64,000 nt of DNA from Leeuwenhoekiella parthenopeia (GTDB lineage Bacteria > Bacteroidota > Bacteroidia > Flavobacteriales > Flavobacteriaceae): positions 1 to 64,000 of the forward strand of contig NZ_JAJGMW010000009.1 of the NCBI RefSeq assembly GCF_020782115.1, in the 5' to 3' direction. This document shows, piece after piece, positions 7,881 to 17,235 of the stretch. Under the pieces are notes generated by a model. It saw nothing but the letters and a program-made list of their open reading frames with translations. It did no database searches and was not told the origin of the DNA. The first letter of the stretch is position 1, and the number at the start of each line of letters is the position of its first letter. Made by a program: the position numbers and the translations under genes.

Positions 7881-9236
7881 ATGCTTAACATCTCGCACAA
7901 TAAGCTTCACGATAAAGTTGATATCTCAGAATATAAGGCTGCTAAAAAAATTCTGGGTAAAAAGCATTATACCTACTTCAACCGCTTTTTACAGGTTTTT
8001 ACTATAATTCTGATCATCATTTTATTTTTACCCTGGACACAGACCATTCAGGGAATAGGTTATGTTACCACGCTTACCCCTGAGCAGCGCCCGCAAACCA
8101 TTCAATCTCCCATACCCGGACGAATTGAAAAATGGTATGTGCGTGAAGGCGATTCAGTAGCTAAAGGGGATACTATTCTCTTTATTTCGGAAGTAAAGAA
8201 TGAATATTTTGATCCGCTACTGGTTGAACGTACGGAGCAACAGGTGCGCGCCAAAAGCAATTCGGTTGCCTCCTACTCCCAGAAAGTAGTCGCGCTTACA
8301 AACCAGATTGAAGCCCTGCAAAATGAACGCGCTTTAAAACTGGAACAGGCCGAAAACAAACTCATACAGGCAGATCTTAAAATCAAGAGTGACTCTATCG
8401 ATTATGAGGCCGCAAAAACCAATCTGGCTATTGCCGAGCGTCAGTTTGAGCGAACTCTGGGTTTACAGCAGGAAGGGCTTAAAGCGGTGACCGATGTGGA
8501 AGAAAAACGCCTGAAACTTCAGGAAACTCAGGCCAAATTGATTTCGCAGGAAAACAAACTCCTTGCAAGCCGTAATGAATTTATAAATGCTCAAATCGAA
8601 ATCAACCGTGTGGGTGCCGAGTACGCCGATAAAATTTCTAAAGCGCAAAGCGAGCGCTCCACCGCCCTATCCAATCAGTTTGATTCGGAAGCCGCAGTGA
8701 GCAAGCTTGAAAATGACCGTACCAACTATGAGATACGTAATGATATGTATTACATCACGGCACCACAAGCTGGTTTCATTAACAAAGCCATAATAGGCGG
8801 TGTAGGCGAGACATTTAAAGAAGGCCAACAACTTGTAGGAATCATGCCTTCTAAATACGATCTGGCTGTAGAAACTTATGTAAGGCCTATCGATTTGCCT
8901 TTGATTCACGTGGGTGAAGAAGTACGAATACAGTTTGACGGCTGGCCGTCAATCGTATTTAGCGGATGGCCTTATAACTCGCTGGGTACTTTTGGCGGAA
9001 AGGTAGTAGCCATAGAACGCTTTATTAGTGATAATGGAAAGTATCGTGTTTTACTGGCTCCTGACCCGGATGAAGAGCCCTGGCCCGAAGCTTTGCGTGT
9101 AGGATCGGGTGCTAATACCCTGGCACTTCTTGAAGATGTGCCTATCTGGTACGAACTGTGGCGCCAGCTCAACGGCTTCCCGCCCAATTATTACACCCCT
9201 GAAAAAGCTGATATCCAAACCGACAAGAAGAAATGA
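7881..9236 (+). CDS. HlyD-family membrane fusion protein
   Basis: A 451-residue periplasmic adaptor. A short cytoplasmic N-terminus is followed by one membrane helix (about residues 34-54). A first half-lipoyl strand motif reads SPIPGRIEKWYVREGDSVAKGD, split here across residues 75-96. A long alanine/glutamate/glutamine-rich coiled coil runs from about 115 to 285, then the second lipoyl half (ITAPQAGFINKAI) and a beta-barrel domain. This is the classical layout linking an inner-membrane ABC protein to a TolC channel. Its end overlaps the TolC start by 4 bases (ATGA), so translation of the two is probably coupled. Confidence 0.9.
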   Translation: MLNISHNKLHDKVDISEYKAAKKILGKKHYTYFNRFLQVFTIILIIILFLPWTQTIQGIGYVTTLTPEQRPQTIQSPIPGRIEKWYVREGDSVAKGDTILFISEVKNEYFDPLLVERTEQQVRAKSNSVASYSQKVVALTNQIEALQNERALKLEQAENKLIQADLKIKSDSIDYEAAKTNLAIAERQFERTLGLQQEGLKAVTDVEEKRLKLQETQAKLISQENKLLASRNEFINAQIEINRVGAEYADKISKAQSERSTALSNQFDSEAAVSKLENDRTNYEIRNDMYYITAPQAGFINKAIIGGVGETFKEGQQLVGIMPSKYDLAVETYVRPIDLPLIHVGEEVRIQFDGWPSIVFSGWPYNSLGTFGGKVVAIERFISDNGKYRVLLAPDPDEEPWPEALRVGSGANTLALLEDVPIWYELWRQLNGFPPNYYTPEKADIQTDKKK

Positions 9237-10648
9237 GAATCTTAATTCGGGTTATTGCGTTGCTTGTTTTTTTGACCACTCCCGTGTGGGCACAGGAAGA
9301 CGCATTGACTACCCTCAGTTTTGAAGAATACCTAAATCTGGTGCAGCAAAATCACCCCCTGGCGCGGCAGGCTTATCTCATTGAGCAAACCGGAGAAGCC
9401 AAACTGCTAAAGGCCCGGGGTGGTTTTGACCCCAAGGTTGAAGTTGATTTTGATCAGAAAGTATTTAAGGATACCGAATATTACGATCTGCTTAACGCTA
9501 CCTTTAAAATACCTACCTGGTATGGTATTGACTTAAAGGCCCAATTTGAGCAGAATGAAGGCTATTACCTAAATCCTCAAAATACAGTGCCCGAAGACGG
9601 CCTCTATACAGCGGGCATTTCAGCTTCATTGGGGCAGGGATTGTGGATTAATGAGCGCATGGCAACTCTTAAACAGGCCCGTTTTTATAGGGAACAAGCC
9701 CGTGCAGACCTGCAACTTGCAGTCACCAATGTCCTGTACGAAGCCTCACTGGCCTACTTTAACTGGTTACAGGATTATCAAAAGGTGTTGCTTTACGAGC
9801 GCTTTTTAGAAAATACAACCGAGCGGTTTGTAGGCATAAAAACCAGTGCACTTTCAGGAGCTATACCTCTTATTGACACTACCGAAGCCAAAATAAGTGT
9901 ACAGAGCCGGGAGTTGAGTTTGCAGGAAGTGCGTCTCGAATATCAAAAATCAAAACTGGAACTTGCCAATTATCTTTGGCTGGGCAATAATATTCCAGTT
10001 GAGTTACAGGATGATATTTATCCCGAAGGAGAACTCAGTGATGTGGTGAGCAGAACGCTTCAGATCACCGAATTTGATTTGGCCGATTTTCAAATTGATA
10101 CCCACCCTAAAATGCGCTCGCTCGATTATAAAGTGCAGGCATTGGAAGTTGAAAAACGCCTGAAAGCCAACAAACTACTTCCGGTCATTGATGTAAACTA
10201 TAACTTTATCACCTCAGAGCCACGTAATCTAAATTCGTTTTATACCCAGAATTACAAAGCCGGTTTGCGCTTTAGCATGCCCTTATTTCTGCGGAAGGAA
10301 CGCGGAGATCTTCAGCTGGCCAGGCTTAAATTACAGGACAGCGAGTTTGAACTCATCAATACACGGCTCACGCTTCAGAATAAAATAAAGGCAGTTAATA
10401 CAGAACTTGAAGTTTTAAAGGAGCAGCAGGAACTGGTTGAAGATTTAGTGATCAATTACGATACGATGCTTGCAGCCGAGTTACGAAAATACGAAGTGGG
10501 TGAAAGTTCTATTTTCCTTATAAACTCGCGGGAAATAAAGCTTATAGACAGTCAACTGAAAGCCATCGAGATCACCAATAAGCTTTATAAAGCCAAAGCC
10601 CAGCTGTTTAAAACACTTGCGGCTGTTCCTGAATTTAATGAGGAGTAA
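9233..10648 (+). CDS. TolC-family outer-membrane efflux protein
   Basis: A 471-residue outer-membrane channel. Signal peptide residues 1-20 end at VWAQ. It has the two-fold helical repeat of TolC proteins: long helices with LSFEEYLNLVQQNHPLARQA near the N-terminus and a second copy from about residue 280 (DTHPKMRSLDYKVQALEVEK). It completes the tripartite exporter with the ABC protein and the HlyD adaptor, translated through a 4-base overlap with the latter. No T-rich terminator hairpin follows, but 149 bases separate it from map, which has its own promoter element. Confidence 0.9.
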   Translation: MRILIRVIALLVFLTTPVWAQEDALTTLSFEEYLNLVQQNHPLARQAYLIEQTGEAKLLKARGGFDPKVEVDFDQKVFKDTEYYDLLNATFKIPTWYGIDLKAQFEQNEGYYLNPQNTVPEDGLYTAGISASLGQGLWINERMATLKQARFYREQARADLQLAVTNVLYEASLAYFNWLQDYQKVLLYERFLENTTERFVGIKTSALSGAIPLIDTTEAKISVQSRELSLQEVRLEYQKSKLELANYLWLGNNIPVELQDDIYPEGELSDVVSRTLQITEFDLADFQIDTHPKMRSLDYKVQALEVEKRLKANKLLPVIDVNYNFITSEPRNLNSFYTQNYKAGLRFSMPLFLRKERGDLQLARLKLQDSEFELINTRLTLQNKIKAVNTELEVLKEQQELVEDLVINYDTMLAAELRKYEVGESSIFLINSREIKLIDSQLKAIEITNKLYKAKAQLFKTLAAVPEFNEE

Positions 10649-10769
10649 AAAACTCATTTTTAGGGATCTTGCATCGGTATTCTTTTCAGGTTGTCGTCAA
10701 AAACTGTTGTTGAGTTAAGAAGCCGACATACTTTGACTTCTATATTAGGGGCTATGCGGGGATTCTTTG

Positions 10770-10777
10770 TAACTTTG
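10770..10777 (+). promoter_or_regulatory. -7 box of the map promoter
   Basis: TAACTTTG is an exact TAnnTTTG match. It overlaps a possible GTG start at 10777, which therefore cannot be on the transcript. This fixes the map start at the ATG at 10798. No convincing -33 box was found at 17-23 bases upstream. Confidence 0.5.
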
Positions 10778-10797
10778 TGCCCTCAAAAGACAGCCTG

Positions 10798-11616
10798 ATG
10801 ATTATAACCAAGACGAGAGAAGAACTCGAGTTAATGCGCGAAAGTGCGCTTATCGTTTCTAAAACTTTAGGAGCATTAGCTTCAGAAGTGAAGCCCGGTG
10901 TTACCACCCTTGAACTTGATAAAATTGCCGAAACCTGCATCAGGGATCATGGTGCCATACCCGGATTTTTGGGATTGTATGATTTCCCAAACACTTTGTG
11001 TATGAGCCCAAATGAGCAGGTAGTACACGGTATTCCCAATAAAACACCTCTTAAAGAAGGTGATATCATTTCTATAGACTGCGGAGCGTTGAAAAACGGC
11101 TTTTACGGCGATCACGCCTATACCTTTGAAGTTGGTGAAGTAGATCCTGAAACAAAAAAACTCCTCCGGGTTACCAAAGAATCTCTATACAAAGGCATAG
11201 AGCAGTTTAAAGCCGGTAACCGTGTAGGTGATGTAGGCTATGCGATTCAGAAATATTGCGAGGATCACGGCTATGGCGTGGTACGTGAACTGGTAGGTCA
11301 TGGTCTTGGACGTAAAATGCATGAAGATCCCGAAATGCCGAACTATGGCCGAAGAGGTCGCGGTAAGAAATTTGTTGAAGGTATGGTGGTTGCCATCGAA
11401 CCTATGATCAATCTGGGTACCCAACGCATTAAACAACACCGCGACGGGTGGACCATCACCACCCGGGATAACAAACCCAGCGCCCATTTTGAACACGATG
11501 TGGCTTTAATAGACGGCAAACCACAACTTCTTTCAACTTTTGACTATATTTATGAAGCTTTGGGTATAAGCAGTGATGAAGAAGCCCCATTCAAAGCACA
11601 GCCCACATTCAACTAA
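10798..11616 (+). CDS. map: Type I methionyl aminopeptidase
   Basis: A 272-residue enzyme that removes the initiator methionine from new proteins. The five metal ligands are visible: Asp in SIDCGALK, Asp in FYGDHAY, His in VGHGLGRKMHE, Glu in VAIEPM and Glu in HFEHDVAL. The substrate-pocket HEDPEMPN is also present. There is no N-terminal zinc-finger extension, as usual for bacteria. The HNH-protein gene starts 18 bases downstream, then a methyltransferase and a T9SS cargo gene overlap in turn. This suggests one transcript, from a housekeeping enzyme into less understood genes. Confidence 0.95.
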   Translation: MIITKTREELELMRESALIVSKTLGALASEVKPGVTTLELDKIAETCIRDHGAIPGFLGLYDFPNTLCMSPNEQVVHGIPNKTPLKEGDIISIDCGALKNGFYGDHAYTFEVGEVDPETKKLLRVTKESLYKGIEQFKAGNRVGDVGYAIQKYCEDHGYGVVRELVGHGLGRKMHEDPEMPNYGRRGRGKKFVEGMVVAIEPMINLGTQRIKQHRDGWTITTRDNKPSAHFEHDVALIDGKPQLLSTFDYIYEALGISSDEEAPFKAQPTFN

Positions 11617-11634
11617 CAAAAATCTTGATGTGCT

Positions 11635-12174
11635 ATGCAGTTAGAAACCTGGAAGGATTTCCGTGAAGACGACTGGGATGAGGCATATACTTTAGGTCTT
11701 TCCAATTATGGTCGCGTGCGCAGTTATTTTAAAAACCCAGAAGGAAACCTCATTAAAGGAGGTACGATTAACGGGTATATAACGGTGAATGTTAAACTGA
11801 AAAATGGAAAGCGTCGCAACTTTTATCTTCACAAACTCCTTGCGAAAGCTTTTTTGACACCCGGCGATAACGAAAACTCTGTATTACACCTCAACCACGA
11901 TAAGACCGATAATCGTATTGAAAATTTATCCTGGGCAACCCATAAAAAACGCTATGCCCATCAGAAAACGAGTCCGCTGGATATTAAGCGACGTACCTCG
12001 GGCGAACGTCATTACACCAAGTTGAGCTATGCCGAAGCAAAGGTTCTGAAGAAAAAGCTTTTAGATCCTAACCGGCGTACCCGGCTTAAGGTACTGGCCA
12101 AGCAGTTTGGCGTTTCAGAAATGCAATTGCATCGCATAAAAACGGGTGAAAATTGGGGGGATCTTCAGGTATGA
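11635..12174 (+). CDS. NUMOD4/HNH endonuclease-like protein
   Basis: A 179-residue protein with the layout of a free-standing homing-type nuclease. A NUMOD4-like segment (about residues 15-35, ending LSNYGRVRSYF) is followed by an HNH core (HLNHDKTDNRIENLSWAT, about 80-97) and a C-terminal helix-turn-helix-like region (LKVLAKQFGVSEMQLHRIKTG, split over about 146-168). It sits 18 bases after map and overlaps the methyltransferase start by 4 bases (ATGA). No intron, intein or repeat surrounds it, so it does not look like a recently mobile element. It may have a domesticated DNA-binding or nuclease role. This is inferred. Confidence 0.8.
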   Translation: MQLETWKDFREDDWDEAYTLGLSNYGRVRSYFKNPEGNLIKGGTINGYITVNVKLKNGKRRNFYLHKLLAKAFLTPGDNENSVLHLNHDKTDNRIENLSWATHKKRYAHQKTSPLDIKRRTSGERHYTKLSYAEAKVLKKKLLDPNRRTRLKVLAKQFGVSEMQLHRIKTGENWGDLQV

Positions 12175-12947
12175 TTGGCAAACTCTTTAAACGCATTTTA
12201 AATACAGTTCCCAGACCCCTGCTTATACGACTAAGCTATGTTGCCCGGCCTTTTTTGGCATTATGGCTAAAGGGATCGCACTATACCGACCCCATAGACG
12301 GCAGGTCGTTTAAAAAATTTCTTCCGTACGGCTACGGTAAGCCCCGAGAAAATGTACTCTCTCCCTCTACTCTTTCGCTCGAGCGACACAGATTGCTTTG
12401 GTTATACCTAAAAAATGAAACCGATTTTTTTAAAGCCTCTCATAAGGTGCTGCATTTTGCTCCCGAACAGGCTTTTTACAAGCGTTTCAGATCTCTTAAA
12501 AACCTCAATTATACCACCACCGATTTGCTTTCGCCTCTGGCAGATGTAAAGGCAGACATTTGCAATTTGCCTTTTGAAGACAACAGCTATGATGTCATTT
12601 TATGCAATCACGTGCTTGAGCATATACCTGATGACACCAAAGCTATGCATGAACTTTATCGCGTTCTCGAACCCGGTGGAATGGCCATTTTACAGATACC
12701 TCAGGATCTTTCAAGAGAAAAAACCTTTGAAGACGACAGCATCACAGATCCTGAAGAACGCGCCGCTATATTTGGCCAATACGATCACGTACGCGTTTAT
12801 GGCAGGGATTATTTTGAAAAACTTCGCAGTATAGGGTTTGAAGTTCATGAGATTGATTATACCCAAAAACTTAAAAAAGAGCTTGTAGATACCTATCGCC
12901 TGGCTGCAGGCGAAATTTTACCGGTTTGTTATAAACCAGCGTCATGA
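12171..12947 (+). CDS. Class I SAM-dependent methyltransferase
   Basis: A 258-residue protein. The SAM-binding region starts VLHFAPEQ (an unusual motif I variant), continues with the acidic TTDLL, and has the motif FEDNSYDVILCNHVLEHIPD with LEPGGMAILQIP, typical of the Methyltransf_11 type. An upstream stretch of about 65 residues is rich in aromatic and basic residues. The ATG at 12171 overlaps the HNH gene's stop. The gene also overlaps the next one by 4 bases at 12944, indicating translational coupling on both sides. The substrate is unknown; lipid or sugar acceptors are possible. Confidence 0.85.
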   Translation: MIGKLFKRILNTVPRPLLIRLSYVARPFLALWLKGSHYTDPIDGRSFKKFLPYGYGKPRENVLSPSTLSLERHRLLWLYLKNETDFFKASHKVLHFAPEQAFYKRFRSLKNLNYTTTDLLSPLADVKADICNLPFEDNSYDVILCNHVLEHIPDDTKAMHELYRVLEPGGMAILQIPQDLSREKTFEDDSITDPEERAAIFGQYDHVRVYGRDYFEKLRSIGFEVHEIDYTQKLKKELVDTYRLAAGEILPVCYKPAS

Positions 12948-15013
12948 AAAAAATTACAATCGTTTTGTTCATGGTATTTTTTGGTGTTTTAAACGCCCAA
13001 AATGCCAACGATTGTACAGATGCTATTGTTCTTTGCGGGGATACTCCGGTAGGAATACAGCCTAACGGAGTGGGTTTTGATGAATTTAGTCTGCCGGGCA
13101 ATTTCCCGCCCCCGTGTTATTCGTTTAACAATCAAACCGCGTGGTTTAAAGTAGAAATCGATCAGGGCGGAAGTTTTACATTTGATATTGTCCCCGAAAA
13201 TCCAAACGACGATTATGATTTTGCAGTTTACGGGCCTGTTCAGGACTGTCAAAACCTGGGAAGTGCAATTCGCTGTAGCAGTACGCATCCGCCTTCGGCA
13301 AACGTAAGTGCCGATACCGGTCTTAATGATACCGAAACCGATACTTCAGAAGGACCGGGAGCTGACGGCAACGGTTATCTGAAGGCCATTGATGCCAGTC
13401 CCGGAGAAACCTATTACATTCTTATAGACCGTGCCAGTGGTTCTGCGGGCTTTGATATCAATCTTACGGGCAGCGCCACAACACCCAAAACCACGGGTTA
13501 TAATACACCTGAAGATTTTGAAATTTGTTCCACAACCGGAACAAATACCTATGATCTTAGCATACAGCGTGATTTGATTTTACAGGGCTTTCCCGATACC
13601 CGGGTGAGTTTTCATAAAGAACTTGGAGATGCTAATCTGGCAACCAATGAGCTGGCTGATTTGTACACAAATACTGTAGACCGCGAGACCCTTTACGCAC
13701 GTATTTTTAGTCCGTTAAACGCCTGTTCAGAACTAGTGCCTTTTGAAATAAGCATTGCTGCGTCTTTGGTTAATGATAACCCCGGGTCTGTTTTTATATG
13801 CGACCCGAGCATAAATCAAAACTACAACCTTTTGCCACTGGGCAATCAAATTATAAGATCCCGTTCAGACCAGCAAATCCGGTTTTATCAATCTCAGCAA
13901 GACAGAGATGCCGACCAAAATGCCATAACAACCCTGAATTTGAGCAGCTCCCAGACACCGGTGTACTATCGCATAAACAGTGTTAACGGAGATTGCCTGC
14001 TACATGATGCACTTAACTTTTACCTAACCCAGCCACCGGTATTAATTAAGCCTTCAATACTGAATGTGTGCATCGCAAACGAAAGCAGCCTGACTTTAAA
14101 TTTAGATCAAAAAGCAAATGAGGCTTTATCAGGGCAGGATATTTCAGTATTCACCAGGCGTTATTACGCAACGGCAAACGATAGGAATCTCGATCAAAAC
14201 CGTCTGAGTTCAAATTATACTACCGAAGCAAATGATCAGGAGATTTTTATGCGAATAGTAGATAATCGCAGCGGCTGCTATTCTGATACTTCTTTTGAAG
14301 TTGTAGTTGATGAAAGTCCTGTATTTGAATTTCCCGAAACAGCTTTTTACTGCACAGATACTCAGGAACCGGTCGAATTGAGCGTAGCTTCCGGCTTTAC
14401 CTATTATGAGTGGAGCACGGGTCAGGAAGGTATTGATCTCCATACCATATCGATCGATGAACCGGGAGCATACAGCATTACCGTTTATAACGAAGCTGGT
14501 TGCTCCACTACTCAAACTGTTCAGGTTTTGCCTTCCGAAAAGGCTATTGTTGAAACGGTAGAAGTTACCGGGCTCAATTACCCCAACAATGAAGTAAGTA
14601 TTCGGGTATCAGGAAGTGGTGCTTATGAATTTTCGCTAGACGACGGTCCCTATGTAGAAAGCTCTGTTTTCACCAGACTTTCAGCCGGCTATCACCAGCT
14701 TGCCATAAGAGATCGCAATGGTTGCGGTACAGTAGAAACTCAGCCCTTTTTAGTTCTTGATTATCCCAGGTATTTTACTCCAAATGGGGATGGCATTCAC
14801 GACACCTGGCGATTGATTGGTCTCGAAGAATATCCCGGGGCTCAAATCTTTATCTACGACCGTTATGGCAAACTTTTAAAGCAGTTACAATCATCTTCAG
14901 AGGGCTGGGATGGCACCTTTCTGGGAACACTTTTAAATCCTGATGACTACTGGTTTGAACTTCAATTGCCCGATGGTATTAGCCTTAAGGGACATTTCAG
15001 TCTTATTTACTAG
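12944..15013 (+). CDS. T9SS type B sorting domain cargo protein
   Basis: A 689-residue secreted protein. Residues 1-18 form a signal peptide ending LNAQ. An N-terminal domain of about 170 residues with CTDAIVLCGD and WFKVEIDQGGSFTFDI looks like a pre-peptidase/CUB-like beta-sandwich. It is followed by several beta-rich repeats with paired cysteines and a YEWSTGQ immunoglobulin-like motif. The last 90 residues are a type B T9SS sorting domain (RYFTPNGDGIHDTW, FIYDRYGKLLKQL, WDGTFLG, GHFSLIY). It starts inside the end of the methyltransferase gene (ATGA). Its stop overlaps the convergent apbE stop by 11 bases. Likely surface-located or released adhesin; function is unknown. Confidence 0.87.
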   Translation: MKKITIVLFMVFFGVLNAQNANDCTDAIVLCGDTPVGIQPNGVGFDEFSLPGNFPPPCYSFNNQTAWFKVEIDQGGSFTFDIVPENPNDDYDFAVYGPVQDCQNLGSAIRCSSTHPPSANVSADTGLNDTETDTSEGPGADGNGYLKAIDASPGETYYILIDRASGSAGFDINLTGSATTPKTTGYNTPEDFEICSTTGTNTYDLSIQRDLILQGFPDTRVSFHKELGDANLATNELADLYTNTVDRETLYARIFSPLNACSELVPFEISIAASLVNDNPGSVFICDPSINQNYNLLPLGNQIIRSRSDQQIRFYQSQQDRDADQNAITTLNLSSSQTPVYYRINSVNGDCLLHDALNFYLTQPPVLIKPSILNVCIANESSLTLNLDQKANEALSGQDISVFTRRYYATANDRNLDQNRLSSNYTTEANDQEIFMRIVDNRSGCYSDTSFEVVVDESPVFEFPETAFYCTDTQEPVELSVASGFTYYEWSTGQEGIDLHTISIDEPGAYSITVYNEAGCSTTQTVQVLPSEKAIVETVEVTGLNYPNNEVSIRVSGSGAYEFSLDDGPYVESSVFTRLSAGYHQLAIRDRNGCGTVETQPFLVLDYPRYFTPNGDGIHDTWRLIGLEEYPGAQIFIYDRYGKLLKQLQSSSEGWDGTFLGTLLNPDDYWFELQLPDGISLKGHFSLIY

Positions 15014-16043
15014 TCTCTACGAGATAAGGTTTAAAACGTTCGGAAACAAATACAGATACAGAGTCTTCAGTTTGATCTGAATACATCAGATAAGCCGCCA
15101 GATCCTTATTTTTAGCAATAACCGCTTTAGAACGCTCAAAACCTAAAGCCATAAATGCTGTTGCCCAGGCGTCTGCCTCTGCACAGGTTGGCGCGATTAC
15201 GGTTGCGCTTAACACATCGCTTTGTTCGGCACTGCCGGTTATGGGATTGATGGTGTGCACATACTTTTTCCCTGTGATCGAATGCTGACGGTACTTGCGA
15301 TAATTTCCCGATCCTGCCATTCCTTTATCATTTAAACTTACAGCTTCGGTATAGGTACGCTGTTCTACAGGTGCATTGATGTTTTCAATACCCACCCGCC
15401 AGGGCTGATTTTTATCGAGATTTTTACCTTTCGCCAAAAGCTCTCCACCGAGTTCTATAAGATAATCTTCTACCCCGTTCTGCTCCAGCATTTTACCAAT
15501 TCGATCTATGCAATACCCTTTTGCTATACTGTTGAAATCTAAATAAATATGTTCTGTGTTTTTTTGAAGTTTGCCTTGCGGCGAAATAGTCAATTTATCT
15601 AAACCTACATACTGCATCAAAGAATCTATAGTGATAGAATCAAGCTTTTTTAAGGGCTTATCAGGGCCGAAGCCATAAGCATTAGCCAAAACCCCAACCG
15701 TAGGGTCATAATACCCATCTGTGGCAATATATACTTGCTGTGCCAGGGCAAATACTTCTTTAAACATAGCGTCAACCATAATCGTGGTGTCCCCGGCATT
15801 GATTCTCGATATATCAGAATCGGGCTGGTAGGTGCTCATAGACTTATTAATCGCGGTGATGGTAGAGTCAAATTGCCTTACAAGATCAAAACGCTCCGGC
15901 GCATAAAACTGCAATTGGTAACTGGTTCCCAGCGCCTGACCGTTGTAGACTACCAGATTTCTTTCGGGCTCACAAGATGTACAGATTGCTAAAAATAAAG
16001 CGCTAAATAAAAGCGCAGATATCGATTTTAAACTGAATTTCAT
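15003..16043 (-). CDS. apbE: FAD:protein FMN transferase
   Basis: A 346-residue lipoprotein that covalently attaches FMN from FAD to threonines of target proteins. The start at ATG 16043 gives a lipoprotein signal with lipobox ICTSC. ApbE hallmarks follow: GQALGTSYQLQFY, YDPTVGVLANAYGFG, DFNSIAKGYCIDRIG, LIELGGELLAKG, YVHTINPITG and DAWATAFMALG. Targets are probably NqrB and NqrC, whose operon lies about 6.5 kb away on the same strand. A small conserved gene begins 16 bases upstream, suggesting co-transcription. The 3' end overlaps the convergent T9SS cargo gene. Confidence 0.93.
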   Translation of the reverse strand: MKFSLKSISALLFSALFLAICTSCEPERNLVVYNGQALGTSYQLQFYAPERFDLVRQFDSTITAINKSMSTYQPDSDISRINAGDTTIMVDAMFKEVFALAQQVYIATDGYYDPTVGVLANAYGFGPDKPLKKLDSITIDSLMQYVGLDKLTISPQGKLQKNTEHIYLDFNSIAKGYCIDRIGKMLEQNGVEDYLIELGGELLAKGKNLDKNQPWRVGIENINAPVEQRTYTEAVSLNDKGMAGSGNYRKYRQHSITGKKYVHTINPITGSAEQSDVLSATVIAPTCAEADAWATAFMALGFERSKAVIAKNKDLAAYLMYSDQTEDSVSVFVSERFKPYLVETSK

Positions 16044-16059
16044 AATTCTTGAAAAATGA

Positions 16060-16422
16060 TTAAAGTATTTCCTGCAGACCATTATAAACCTGCGTATAGG
16101 CTGAATCTTTCTCGACAGGTTTGCCGTAATCTTCGGCACTCCCCAAACCTACACCGGCATAAAAAGTTCGCGCATTAAACTTGTCTGCGTGCGTTTTTAT
16201 TTCCTGCATAAAGACCGGGTCGTAGGCATTAGGGTCATCAGGATATTGCAAAGCCCTGACGATTACAAAATGTAATTTCTTGTCTTTTAAAGCTACAAAT
16301 TGTGGATTGCGTTTTAATTGAGAGTTGACACCCAAAAACTCAAATCCCTGAGACTCCAGGTCTTTTCCCACGATATTCATCGCCAGATTATGTCGTTCCT
16401 GTTCGGTAAGAAGTGTTGCCAT
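16060..16422 (-). CDS. Small conserved protein paired with ApbE
   Basis: A 120-residue soluble protein without signal peptide or membrane segment. Visible motifs are LTEQERHNLAMNIVGKDLE, FEFLGVNSQLKRNPQFV and ARTFYAGVGLGSAEDYGKP. I recall proteins like this in Flavobacteriia placed next to apbE and labelled as NQR subunit F. That label cannot be right here: the true NqrF with its 2Fe-2S, FAD and NADH sites is encoded at 22569-23876. Position 16 bases before apbE suggests a role in flavin transfer or NQR assembly, but this is inference. Confidence 0.75.
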   Translation of the reverse strand: MATLLTEQERHNLAMNIVGKDLESQGFEFLGVNSQLKRNPQFVALKDKKLHFVIVRALQYPDDPNAYDPVFMQEIKTHADKFNARTFYAGVGLGSAEDYGKPVEKDSAYTQVYNGLQEIL

Positions 16423-16482
16423 GGTGCAAAGATACTAAGCACGATTAGTTCAGGTTTACAGGACCGGCAATTTTAATTAAAA

Positions 16483-17235
16483 TTAGTCTGTATTACTTTT
16501 CAGCATATTGAGAAATTCAGCACGTTTAGCCCTTGAGACCGGAACCTGATGGTTTTCTTCAAGCATTACATAACCTTCATTCAGGTACGATTCTATATAT
16601 TCCAGGTTGATGATGTGCGATTTGTGAGTTTTAAAAAAACTAACCGTATCTAGTAAATCTGCGAAATGGCCGATATTATGAGAACTCAAAATAGATATTC
16701 CTCCAACAAGATGAAGTTTAGTATAGCCTTCTATTCCTTCAAGACGTATGATATGATCTATTTTGACAAACTGTAATCCGTTTTGAGACGGGACAACAAT
16801 CTTTTTTTGCTGAAAGGTCTGTACACCCAGATTGGCAATGAGCTGTTTATTTTTTGAAAGCATCTCCTTGTTTAAAATACTCTCTACGGCCCGGTGTACA
16901 CTTAGTATCAAATCTTCTTTTGCTACCGGTTTTACAAGATAGCCAATGGCGCAATTTTTTATAGCCTGAATTGCGTAATGATCAAATGCTGTTACGAAAA
17001 TGACTTCAAAATCCGGTTCATCAAATTCCTTTATAAGTTCAAAACCGGTCATGGTAGGCATCGCGATATCCAGAAAAATAAGATCCGGTTTTTCTGTTCT
17101 TATAAATTCAATAGCTTCTACAGGATCCTGACTAGAGCCTATAATAGAAAGCTGCGGGCAAAAGCGCTGCAACTTGTTTTCTAAAATGGCTGAGGCTTTT
17201 GCCTCATCATCTACTAAAAACACCCGGATACTCAT
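16483..17235 (-). CDS. LytTR-family response regulator
   Basis: A 250-residue two-component regulator. The receiver domain (about 1-120) has the acidic pair LVDDE, the phosphoacceptor Asp 56 in LIFLDIAMP, Thr/Ala in VTAFDHYA and Lys in YLVKPVAKEDL. The LytTR DNA-binding domain (about 145-245) shows IIRLEGIEGYTKLHL, FFKTHKSHIINLEYI and VPVSRAKR. It overlaps the histidine kinase gene by 4 bases, so the pair is translated together. LytTR regulators bind direct repeats in target promoters. The operon's own secreted proteins are the likeliest targets. Confidence 0.92.
   Translation of the reverse strand: MSIRVFLVDDEAKASAILENKLQRFCPQLSIIGSSQDPVEAIEFIRTEKPDLIFLDIAMPTMTGFELIKEFDEPDFEVIFVTAFDHYAIQAIKNCAIGYLVKPVAKEDLILSVHRAVESILNKEMLSKNKQLIANLGVQTFQQKKIVVPSQNGLQFVKIDHIIRLEGIEGYTKLHLVGGISILSSHNIGHFADLLDTVSFFKTHKSHIINLEYIESYLNEGYVMLEENHQVPVSRAKRAEFLNMLKSNTD

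Noticed and set aside
15003-15013. Convergent gene overlaps (15003-15013 and 44237-44244) as antisense regulation
   Set aside because: Overlaps of 8-11 bases at stop codons are common in compact genomes and need no special explanation.
16060-16422. Naming this gene nqrF
   Set aside because: It has no iron-sulfur, FAD or NADH motif, and the true nqrF is at 22569-23876.
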